This document shows positions 17,046 through 21,452 of a DNA stretch of 27,430 nt, one piece after another. Position 1 is the stretch's first letter, and every line of letters starts with the position of its first letter. The notes under the pieces are model-generated. The model made no database searches and was not told where the DNA came from. It saw only the letters and a program-made list of their open reading frames with translations. Source of the stretch: a virus; the IMG/VR virus record IMGVR_UViG_3300030430_002235, positions 1 through 27,430 of that record; one strand, written 5' to 3'. Both the position numbers and the translations under genes were made by a program.

Positions 17046-17077
17046 CAAAGTTAAGTCTACTTACTGCATACTACAAA
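17046..17077 (-). promoter_or_regulatory. Complete Bacteroidota-type promoter (TTTG-N20-TAACTTTG)
   Basis: The minus strand carries TTTG (17077-17074), a 20-base spacer and TAACTTTG (17053-17046), an exact fit to the Bacteroidota -33/-7 consensus. Transcription would start near 17040. The RNA would form a small ACTATG/CATAGT hairpin and then meet the terminator at 16995-16962 after about 45-80 bases, so it may make a short RNA or an attenuated leader for the genes beyond. Confidence 0.62.
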
Positions 17078-17082
17078 TCTTT

Positions 17083-17457
17083 TTACTTTTTTTTATTATG
17101 AGTTTTTCTCAACTGCTCTTTACCTTTTTTAAATATACGAACAACTTCAGTCTTTCCCATTACTTTAGCTCGTTGTTCACCAACAGTTAAGATTTGAATT
17201 TTTCTAGCATAAGGTTTGTTAATTTTTTTAACCTTAGCTACAGTGGCTCTAGCATCAGCAGGTGTAGCAAACTTAATACCTACAGTATCTTTTGGATTTT
17301 CATCAGTATATAATCTACGCCCACTACCCTTTGGCTTTTTTCCTGTACCGACCTTTGGGTCACGTTTTTTCTTATACTTCCCACCAACATTAAATTGATA
17401 GATAAGTGTATTAGATATGGATGGTTTCTTAATTTTTTTTAAACCAGGCATAAACAA
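17083..17457 (-). CDS. Small basic protein (RLYTDENPKDTV type) of a widespread viral family
   Basis: A 124-residue Lys-rich protein. The segment 'DPKVGTGKKPKGSGRRLYTD', then 'IKFATPADARATVAKVKK', then 'YARKIQILTVGEQRAKVMGK' is a pattern that I recall from phages and large eukaryotic DNA viruses, without known function. The region after residue 60 looks like a small alpha/beta fold; both ends are basic and disordered. Two in-frame ATGs lie at the start ('MFMPGLKK'); the second, at 17451, is equally possible. The gene overlaps the upstream Cys-rich gene by 29 bases (or 23 from the second ATG). A nucleic-acid-binding virion protein is plausible. Confidence 0.68.
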   Translation of the reverse strand: MFMPGLKKIKKPSISNTLIYQFNVGGKYKKKRDPKVGTGKKPKGSGRRLYTDENPKDTVGIKFATPADARATVAKVKKINKPYARKIQILTVGEQRAKVMGKTEVVRIFKKGKEQLRKTHNKKK

Positions 17458-17656
17458 TTTCTTTTATCCTATCCCAAAGACTAGCATCTCTTCTACATAG
17501 ACACTCATTCCACGGACATTCAGGCAACCCTCTACAGCAATCGCATGTTTCTTTTAAACAAGTATTATACTTGCAATTATTGTTTTGAAAAAAATTCATT
17601 TCTTGTTCTGCGCTCATATTCCTAGTATAATCATAATAATATTTAGACTTCTTCAT
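17429..17656 (-). CDS. Cys-rich small protein
   Basis: A 75-residue protein with eight Cys packed between residues 28 and 54 (28, 33, 38, 40, 41, 47, 52, 54), an aromatic N-terminus and a C-terminal amphipathic helix 'DRIKEIVYAWFKKN'. The density of Cys suggests binding of two zinc ions or an iron-sulphur cluster; no standard zinc-finger spacing is obvious. It begins three bases after the previous stop, and its end overlaps the next gene by 29 bases, so it belongs to the operon. It is the only protein of this kind in the virion module. I do not recognise a family. Confidence 0.6.
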   Translation of the reverse strand: MKKSKYYYDYTRNMSAEQEMNFFQNNNCKYNTCLKETCDCCRGLPECPWNECLCRRDASLWDRIKEIVYAWFKKN

Positions 17657-17659
17657 CCC

Positions 17660-18145
17660 CTACCACTTGACCTTATGAGACCAATATCTTGCAGAAAACT
17701 TATTAGGCCTAGCATCTTGTGCATTATGTCTTGCATAATAAGATTTCTTTCTTGCTTTATCTTTTTTACTCTTTGGATTCTTTCCAGCACCTCTTACCCC
17801 TTGCTGCCCGAAACGAATCAACTTAGTCTTATCCCCCATCTTCGCAACCACAACGTGAGACTTTGTAGGATGATTAGGAGTTCGTTTAGCTTTATTATAG
17901 CCAGACACACCTGCCCTAACCAACTTCGGGTCTCTCTTTTTTACTCTCCCACCTTTCTTAAAAGTACCATACTTATTCGCCTTAGCTATATTCATTTGGC
18001 TATTCAAACCACTTTTGAACATAGGCTCATCCAAATTGTCTTTTAACTTGTTGTACAAATCCTTTATCTTCTTCTTTGCTTTGCCAACGTAATAGTTAAG
18101 CTTTGGCTTAGATGAATCAGTACTCATTTTACTTTTATTATTCAT
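17660..18145 (-). CDS. First gene of the minus-strand operon; basic protein (RKSYYARHN type)
   Basis: A 161-residue strongly basic protein. The C-terminal half has 'KSHVVVAKMGDKTKLIRFGQQG' followed by 'KARKKSYYARHNAQ' and ends 'FSARYWSHKVKW'. I recall this C-terminal pattern from many phage and some giant-virus small proteins of unknown function. The N-terminal third is helical; a 'KKGGRVKKRDPKL' link lies in the middle. Two starts are possible: ATG 18145, four bases after a TAnnTTTG box, or ATG 18127 (residue 7), which would have an A-rich 18-base leader of the kind favoured in Bacteroidota. As the first gene it is transcribed from the divergent control region. Confidence 0.68.
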   Translation of the reverse strand: MNNKSKMSTDSSKPKLNYYVGKAKKKIKDLYNKLKDNLDEPMFKSGLNSQMNIAKANKYGTFKKGGRVKKRDPKLVRAGVSGYNKAKRTPNHPTKSHVVVAKMGDKTKLIRFGQQGVRGAGKNPKSKKDKARKKSYYARHNAQDARPNKFSARYWSHKVKW

Positions 18146-18149
18146 TCTA

Positions 18150-18157
18150 CAAAAGTA
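18150..18157 (-). promoter_or_regulatory. Bacteroidota-type -7 box (TACTTTTG) of the virion operon
   Basis: The minus strand reads TACTTTTG-TAGA-ATG. It is nearly identical to the site at 6173 (TATTTTTG-TAGT-ATG). A TTTG lies 12 bases upstream rather than at the usual 17-23. The perfect dyad at 18168-18184 overlaps that upstream element and could be an operator. Confidence 0.5.
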
Positions 18158-18167
18158 TAAAAAGTTT

Positions 18168-18184
18168 CACAAAAAAATTTTGTG
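18168..18184. promoter_or_regulatory. Perfect dyad CACAAAA-AAA-TTTTGTG, possible operator
   Basis: Seven-base arms around a three-base centre, located 11 bases upstream of the minus-strand -7 box. Position and symmetry suit a repressor site timing late expression. The A/T content lowers its significance. Confidence 0.4.
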
Positions 18185-18212
18185 TATTCTCGAAAAGGTG
18201 AACCCCATGTCT

Positions 18213-18273
18213 GTAGGCCCCCGTCGCACGCGTTATTTTAGGGCACGGCCCTATGCATAACGCTTTTTCCTAC
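18213..18273. repeat. Nested GC-rich inverted repeats in the divergent control region
   Basis: Three nested pairs are seen. GTAGG (18213-18217) pairs with CCTAC (18269-18273), GCGTTAT (18230-18236) with ATAACGC (18257-18263), and AGGGC (18240-18244) with GCCCT (18248-18252) around ACG. On the plus strand the structure is followed by five T within CTTTTTCC, so it can act as a terminator. It is an island of high G+C at the point where the two transcription directions part. A terminator, a replication-related cruciform or a regulator-binding site are all possible. Confidence 0.6.
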
Positions 18274-18294
18274 ATATATACATACACATACTAT

Positions 18295-18346
18295 GTTACT
18301 ATAGCTTGACGCTCACGTTCGTTCGCTTATCCTTTTTTATAGTAAC
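18295..18346. repeat. Inverted repeat GTTACTATA / TATAGTAAC before the first early gene
   Basis: Perfect nine-base arms at 18295-18303 and 18338-18346, 34 bases apart, the right arm ending 14 bases before the ATG at 18361. TTGACG at 18305-18310 resembles a sigma-70 -35 element, but no -10 lies at the right spacing. The paired sites could bind a dimeric regulator or form a loop in the early leader. No TAnnTTTG box is visible for this strand. Confidence 0.5.
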
Positions 18347-18360
18347 TTATTTTATTAATT

Positions 18361-18846
18361 ATGTCGAAAGCTCGCAAAGCTTCTCAGAGCAGCAAGGCTG
18401 CTTCTGAGAAACGCTCGCAGGGTGCGAAAACCCCTGCAATGTCTTCGATGCTAGCGCATCTTGACAGTCTTGGTGTTTCTACACCTCGTCTTGCCGCTCA
18501 GGCAGGTATCTTCACTGGCTCCGCCACCGAAGAACCTAAGCCTTTTACTAAGCAAGACGGCACTTCAGGTTTGTCGTGTATTTTCCACAGTTCCTGTGGA
18601 AACTACAAGCATACCTTACTAGCAAGTATGAACGACCAAGGTCGCTATACTTTGCTAGACGGTATTGCTATCGACAACCAACTTGAGTCGCTTGCCCATC
18701 TGTTCGATGGTCGCGACATCAAGTTCGCAGTAACCGAAAACGGCAAGACCGTTTCCACTACTGCGTTCAATGCCTACGGATTATCGCAGTCTAACGACAG
18801 CTCAAACCGTAGTCGTCTGTTATCACGACTAACTAGTCGTAGATAA
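18361..18846 (+). CDS. First early gene; G+C-rich, unknown function
   Basis: A 161-residue protein. The first 30 residues are Ser/Lys/Ala-rich and probably disordered. The centre (about 60-140) looks like a small beta-rich domain ('GTSGLSCIFHSSCGNYKHTLL', 'RDIKFAVTENGKTV'), and the end is Ser/Arg-rich ('SNRSRLLSRLTSRR'). Counting the first 60 bases gives 53% G+C, against roughly one third around it. Arg is mostly CGN and Asn AAC, whereas the operon genes prefer AGA and AAT. This suggests recent transfer or adaptation to very high early expression. The last codons and stop lie in a 12-pair hairpin (18819-18847). I do not recognise a family; a host-takeover protein is a guess from its first position. 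Confidence 0.75.
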   Translation: MSKARKASQSSKAASEKRSQGAKTPAMSSMLAHLDSLGVSTPRLAAQAGIFTGSATEEPKPFTKQDGTSGLSCIFHSSCGNYKHTLLASMNDQGRYTLLDGIAIDNQLESLAHLFDGRDIKFAVTENGKTVSTTAFNAYGLSQSNDSSNRSRLLSRLTSRR

Positions 18847-18847
18847 C
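18819..18847 (+). repeat. Hairpin covering the stop codon of the first early gene
   Basis: GTTATC (18819-18824) pairs with GATAAC (18842-18847), and CGACTA (18826-18831) pairs with TAGTCG (18834-18839), with a one-by-two internal loop. The TAA stop at 18844-18846 is inside the stem. It could protect the message 3' end or influence termination. Confidence 0.6.
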
Positions 18848-18879
18848 AAACTTTCTTGGATGTGATGCTAACACATCAC

Positions 18880-18906
18880 GGGGCAGTCTTGCGACTGCCT
18901 CGTTTT
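18880..18906 (+). terminator. Terminator of the first early gene
   Basis: GGGGCAGTC-TTGC-GACTGCCTC (18880-18901) forms nine pairs including one G-U, followed by G and four T. A GTGATG/CATCAC hairpin (18862-18867 / 18874-18879) precedes it. The T-run is short, so termination may be partial. Confidence 0.6.
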
Positions 18907-19189
18907 CCATTGGCCACAGGCTGTAAAGATACTATAGAAAGACTGTATAATAAGTCAATGCAACCCAAACGGACAAGTATTTGGCATCCATTGACAACAG
19001 CATCTGTAGTTTTTGCGTGTATGCACGAGTCTGTGAAGGTGTGTCAGATACCCTTTTCAGGCTACATATTAAGCAAATAAGTACATTTTTACTACTAATA
19101 ATTAGTTTAACTTGCTGATTTACAGTGAGTTAGGCTTCTTATTAGGTCTGTAGTCCAAAAAAAAAGTATTAACTATTTATTTAAATGTT
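18907..19189 (+). other. Non-coding stretch with several RNA hairpins
   Basis: No convincing gene. A 74-codon frame opened by TTG at 18856 overlaps the terminator and reads poorly. Structure seen on the plus strand: GTCAATG (18954-18960) pairs with CATTGAC (18989-18995), with CCAAA/TTTGG (18965-18969 / 18980-18984) inside it behind a symmetric four-by-four internal loop. AACTTGCTG (19109-19117) pairs with CAGTGAGTT (19123-19131), nine pairs including two G-U. It may be one or two small RNAs or the leader of the gene at 19190. No promoter box of the TAnnTTTG type was found. Confidence 0.45.
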
Positions 19190-19477
19190 ATGAAAGATTT
19201 AACACCACTTCAGTCTTGTCAAGTGTCATATATGGCTTTGACAAGCTTGCAAACGACTTTTGCAATCGAATTAAACGCTGCTACAATAAAAGATTATAAT
19301 AAATCTACTGTTGAAGAGCTAAGGCAGTATGCAACTATTAAGAAAAGTGTTGCGGAATGCGTTAGAGAATGTTACAGCGCGTTGATAAGTGTAAAACCTA
19401 AACTTTGTGAAGAAATATATCAGAAAGTGTTAGCCGTATACATAGAGTTTCTAGCTATTCAAGCGGCTAATATATAA
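19190..19477 (+). CDS. Small early protein, unknown function
   Basis: A 95-residue, mostly helical protein with five Cys ('SCQVSYMALTSLQTTFAIEL', 'VAECVRECYSALISV', 'KLCEEIYQKVL'). There is no signal peptide and no transmembrane segment long enough to be certain. The leader upstream is A/T-rich without Shine-Dalgarno. It stands alone between a non-coding stretch and a terminator, so it is probably a single-gene transcript. I do not recognise a family; early phage position suggests a host-interaction protein. Confidence 0.6.
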   Translation: MKDLTPLQSCQVSYMALTSLQTTFAIELNAATIKDYNKSTVEELRQYATIKKSVAECVRECYSALISVKPKLCEEIYQKVLAVYIEFLAIQAANI

Positions 19478-19484
19478 CCACTAT

Positions 19485-19506
19485 CCCGCCAAAGTTCGGG
19501 TTTTTT
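19485..19506 (+). terminator. Terminator after the 95-residue gene
   Basis: CCCG (19485-19488) pairs with CGGG (19497-19500) over an eight-base loop, followed directly by six T. The stem is short but fully GC and ideally placed seven bases after the stop codon. Confidence 0.65.
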
Positions 19507-19562
19507 ACAGACAAATGCAAATTATTATGTTAAGTTAGTTGCATTTTGTTAATAATTAATTT

Positions 19563-19699
19563 AAGAAAGTTAGTCGATTGGCAGATTCTGTGTTTGACTA
19601 CCAGATAAAAAACAGAGATAAGGAAGCGTAAATCGTATTGTAGGGACTCTGTACTTTCTTTTTAGGTTGCTATCCTTTTTGGGTAGTAACCTTTTTTTT
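19563..19699 (+). ncRNA. Candidate structured RNA: three-way junction plus terminator
   Basis: AAGAAAGT (19563-19570) pairs with ACTTTCTT (19653-19660). TAGTC (19571-19575), stacked directly on it, pairs with GACTA (19596-19600). ACAGAG (19612-19617) pairs with CTCTGT (19647-19652), which abuts the outer stem on the other side. The junction thus has no unpaired bases at two of its three corners, which argues against chance. A strong terminator follows at 19665-19699. It could be a free-standing RNA or a regulatory leader for the lipoprotein gene at 19718. The layout recalls a tRNA, but the T-loop and CCA context are missing. Confidence 0.6.
19665..19699 (+). terminator. Strong intrinsic terminator upstream of the lipoprotein gene
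   Basis: GGTTGCTATCC (19665-19675) pairs with GGGTAGTAACC (19681-19691), eleven pairs including two G-U around a T5 loop, followed by eight T. It ends 18 bases before the ATG at 19718, so the lipoprotein operon is either controlled by readthrough or started from a promoter that overlaps this element. Confidence 0.85.
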
Positions 19700-19717
19700 A
19701 ACTAAAAAATCTCACAA

Positions 19718-20185
19718 ATGAAACAGATTATTTTATTGCTTGCAGTTAGTCTAGGACTAGCTTCTTGCACAAAAGATGAGTTTAGCCACGAAGAGTTAAA
19801 CGCAACACACGTAAAAATTATGGGCGATAATTTTGTTACAGCTAGTGCTATATCTAGTTGTACGGGATTAGATACATCTTGGACTGTTCAGTTTGGTGTT
19901 GCTATGTGTATTAACATAGCTAACTTACCAAATATTGATGATGTCCGATATGACGACTTTGAGTTTTATGCTATGGTAAATGGTAGGAAAACAGTCGGTA
20001 TGCAAGGTATTAAAGACCAAATAAGTGATAGAGCAATGGCCATTATAGATGGCAACATTACTATGCAACTTAATGGACATACAGACCTTGCAGTTTATTT
20101 GCTTGCAGAAAACTACTATAACGCAGAGTTTTTTGTTGAAGCTAATGGAATTAAAACAAGAATTAATTTAAGAGAAGTTTACTAA
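19718..20185 (+). CDS. Surface lipoprotein
   Basis: A 155-residue protein with a type II signal peptide: 'MKQIILLLAVSLGLASC', lipobox Leu-Ala-Ser-Cys with the lipidated Cys at residue 17. The next residues, Thr-Lys-Asp-Glu, match the K/D/E-rich export signal that in Bacteroidota sends lipoproteins to the outer surface. The mature part looks beta-rich, with four further Cys (none closely spaced apart from the region 'SSCTG' to 'AMCIN'). It is the first gene of a four-gene coupled unit with a secreted protein and two membrane proteins. A likely but unproven role is blocking further phage adsorption, as lipoproteins of other phages do; a spanin-like lysis role is an alternative. Confidence 0.8.
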   Translation: MKQIILLLAVSLGLASCTKDEFSHEELNATHVKIMGDNFVTASAISSCTGLDTSWTVQFGVAMCINIANLPNIDDVRYDDFEFYAMVNGRKTVGMQGIKDQISDRAMAIIDGNITMQLNGHTDLAVYLLAENYYNAEFFVEANGIKTRINLREVY

Positions 20186-20577
20186 TGAAACATTTAAAAG
20201 CCTTTTTGGTATGCCTAGCAGTTTCTATCCTGCTAGGTATATCGGCTAAAGCACAGCAGATAGATACAGTTATAGTTATGTTTTCAGGTGATGAAGTATT
20301 GCACTTTAATACTGATAATGAAATTATTGACAAAGAAATACATAGTGATAATTATGTAATCAATTTAGATACTAATCAGATTTTATACTTAGACTTTTAT
20401 GATAAAAAGCATAGGAAAAATATTTTTGACAAAAAAATGTCAAGATGTATTACTTATGGAGCTATCAGTAATGGAGAACTTATAGAGTTAAAAGAAACTC
20501 TTTCGTCATATGCATATGGCATTAAGATTCCTGGAACTAAAGTAAGATATATAATCGTAACACCAATGCACAGATGA
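20185..20577 (+). CDS. Secreted / periplasmic protein
   Basis: A 130-residue protein with a clear type I signal peptide, 'MKHLKAFLVCLAVSILLGIS' then Ala-Lys-Ala with probable cleavage before Gln24. The mature part is about 107 residues, beta-rich ('QIDTVIVMFSGDEVLHFNTDNE', 'YIIVTPMHR'), with a Lys/Asp-rich middle. Its start overlaps the lipoprotein stop by one base (TAATG), and its stop overlaps the next start (ATGA), so the proteins are made together. No enzymatic motif is seen, and I do not recognise a family. It probably acts at the cell envelope with the lipoprotein. Confidence 0.72.
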   Translation: MKHLKAFLVCLAVSILLGISAKAQQIDTVIVMFSGDEVLHFNTDNEIIDKEIHSDNYVINLDTNQILYLDFYDKKHRKNIFDKKMSRCITYGAISNGELIELKETLSSYAYGIKIPGTKVRYIIVTPMHR

Positions 20578-20729
20578 AAAAGATAGTTAAAGATTCAAAT
20601 GGAATACCAATCGGTTATGGCTACGGCTTTTGGGATTGGGTAGGTTTTGTAGCAGTTATAACTTGCACAGTTAGTGTGATTGCTACTGTTTGCATAACAT
20701 TATTAACAACAACATTTCAAGTTTTATGA
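20574..20729 (+). CDS. 51-residue single-pass membrane protein
   Basis: ATG at 20574 overlaps the previous stop (ATGA), and the frame ends in TGA at 20727-20729. The protein begins with a short charged segment, has a Gly/aromatic stretch 'GYGYGFWDWVGF' and then a hydrophobic Val/Ile/Thr/Cys segment of about 25 residues that can span the membrane. Coupling on both sides makes it a real gene despite its size. A holin-like or inhibitory membrane peptide would fit, but nothing proves this. Confidence 0.65.
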   Translation: MKKIVKDSNGIPIGYGYGFWDWVGFVAVITCTVSVIATVCITLLTTTFQVL

Positions 20730-20908
20730 TGTCTAAGCGTGATAGAATTTTTTGGTGTTTAGTATTGCTTGGTATAGTGTGTGTCTTATGGCACATACTA
20801 GCCAGCTATACAGTTAGTTATATAGTAGAGTTGGGACTAATAATCTCAATTTTTACTACCATTGTTTTTATGGGTAGTCTCATAATAGATGATGATAAAA
20901 TAAATTAG
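20726..20908 (+). CDS. 60-residue two-pass membrane protein
   Basis: I start this at ATG 20726 (or the adjacent ATG 20729), which overlaps the previous stop. An upstream TTG at 20690 would extend it by 12 residues but would place a long overlap and a polar tail before the membrane segments. The protein has a basic start 'MMSKRDR', a first hydrophobic segment (about 9-28), a short turn, a second segment (33-53) and an acidic end. Two membrane spans and small size suit holins, antiholins or exclusion proteins. It is the last gene of the envelope unit; its stop codon is already inside the first stem of the RNA pseudoknot. Confidence 0.62.
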   Translation: MMSKRDRIFWCLVLLGIVCVLWHILASYTVSYIVELGLIISIFTTIVFMGSLIIDDDKIN

Positions 20909-20941
20909 GCTTTGAGAGTTGCCTAACGCGACTAAAACTCT
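20905..20941 (+). other. H-type RNA pseudoknot
   Basis: Stem 1 is TTAGGC (20905-20910) with GCCTAA (20921-20926). Stem 2 is AGAGTT (20915-20920, within the loop) with AACTCT (20936-20941). Loop 1 is four bases, there is no base between the stems, and loop 3 is nine bases: ideal geometry for coaxial stacking. It starts at the stop codon of the last envelope gene. Confidence 0.65.
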
Positions 20942-21030
20942 TGACACTTGACTTTACGGAATCTGCAGTTCTATTGGTCACTCATTGAAATAGCATACGT
21001 TGACTTGACTATTTATGTGTAAAGAGTGTC

Positions 21031-21081
21031 CTATAATATGGATGTGTGTCCATACTGATGATTCCAAAAGGATGAATATAG
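21031..21081 (+). other. Hammerhead-like three-way junction
   Basis: Order: CTATA (21031-21035), A21036, hairpin TATGGA/TCCATA (21037-21054), CTGATGA (21055-21061), hairpin TTCC-AAAA-GGAT (21062-21073), GAA (21074-21076), TATAG (21077-21081), which pairs with CTATA. This is the strand order of a hammerhead with stem III open. Two near-invariant positions differ: 15.1-16.1 is U-A instead of A-U, and 10.1/11.1 is U-U instead of G-C. It may be inactive or only a look-alike. Confidence 0.4.
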
Positions 21082-21256
21082 ATAATATAAATATAGTAGG
21101 CTTAAAAATAAGCACACCTTAATGACGATTGAGTGTTGGAGACGAACTACTAGTGTTAGTGGAGTGGTGCACCGCTCGCGACTAACCTAACAAACCCTAG
21201 TGGCCTACTATTAGCATAAAGAATCCGTAATTCCTGAACAAAGGTTGGGTTTTTTT

Positions 21257-21316
21257 GTAGCAAGTAGCAAGTTGTGTATGAGGTTCTTAGCCCTCCCTTC
21301 TTGCTTACTTAGCTAC
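21257..21316 (+). repeat. Fifteen-pair hairpin in the leader region
   Basis: GTAGCAAGTAGCAAG (21257-21271) pairs with CTTGCTTACTTAGCTAC (21300-21316), with two single-base bulges, over a 28-base loop that contains GAGG/CCTC. It follows directly on the T-run of the large RNA. It could be a separate RNA or part of the same one. Confidence 0.6.
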
Positions 21317-21326
21317 TTTATTTAGA

Positions 21327-21351
21327 ATATAAGGATTGTATCCTTTTATAT
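21327..21351 (+). repeat. AT-rich hairpin, possible weak terminator
   Basis: AAGGAT (21331-21336) pairs with ATCCTT (21340-21345) over TGT, extended by ATAT/ATAT after a two-base bulge. The plus strand continues with TTTTATATAA, so weak termination is possible. Confidence 0.45.
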
Positions 21352-21370
21352 AATAACCCTTCCTTTTAGT

Positions 21371-21452
21371 GAGATTAATGGAAGAGTGGTAAAGCATGGC
21401 AGTATTTTTCTAATACTTGTTTTTACTGCCTTTGCTTTACTTGTTAAATCTC
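21371..21452 (+). repeat. Long three-part hairpin just before the replication operon
   Basis: GAGATT (21371-21376) pairs with AATCTC (21447-21452). GTAAAGC (21389-21395) pairs with GCTTTAC (21434-21440), and GGCAGTA (21398-21404) with TACTGCC (21424-21430). An alternative inner pairing AGTATT/AATACT also exists. It ends 14 bases before the ATG at 21467, so it may control entry into the operon. Confidence 0.6.

Larger units (their letters stand above)
20905..21256 (+). ncRNA. Candidate large structured non-coding RNA
   Basis: No gene fits here; the plus strand folds extensively. An H-type pseudoknot lies at 20905-20941. A long-range stem TTACGGA (20954-20960) / TCCGTAA (21224-21230), extended by two pairs after an A-A mismatch, encloses about 260 bases. 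Inside, ATAGTAGGC (21093-21101) pairs perfectly with GCCTACTAT (21203-21211). This encloses three hairpins: CTTA/TAAG (21101-21112), a bulged nine-pair stem (21114-21136) and a compound arm with ACTAG/CTAGT, GTTAGT/ACTAAC and GAGTGG/CCGCTC (21149-21201). The 5' half holds a hammerhead-like junction (21031-21081). Seven T follow GGGTTGG-like bases at about 21250-21256, a possible 3' end. It does not match tmRNA, RNase P or 6S features that I know. Confidence 0.62.

Noticed and set aside
18856-19080. A 74-codon plus-strand frame opened by TTG
   Set aside because: It starts inside the terminator hairpins of the preceding gene, uses a rare start, has no coupling or leader and reads like translated RNA structure.
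19563-19660. Possible tRNA (outer stem and size fit)
   Set aside because: There is no recognisable T-arm sequence, the anticodon-like stem has two mismatches, and the third stem has a 29-base loop.
20690-20908. 72-residue version of the two-pass membrane protein starting at TTG 20690
   Set aside because: ATG 20726 overlaps the previous stop (ATGA) and gives a basic residue cluster right before the first membrane segment; the extension is polar and overlaps the gene before.
20941-21015. Direct repeat TTGACACTTGACTTTA / TTGACTTGACTATTTA as possible iterons
   Set aside because: Only two imperfect copies, both within the structured RNA block, where they are partly used in alternative pairings; too weak to call binding sites.
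20905-21256. tmRNA, RNase P RNA, 6S RNA or group I intron
   Set aside because: I looked for a tRNA-like end with a tag frame, the conserved P4 core of RNase P, the long bubble hairpin of 6S and the P7/G-site elements of group I introns, and found none.
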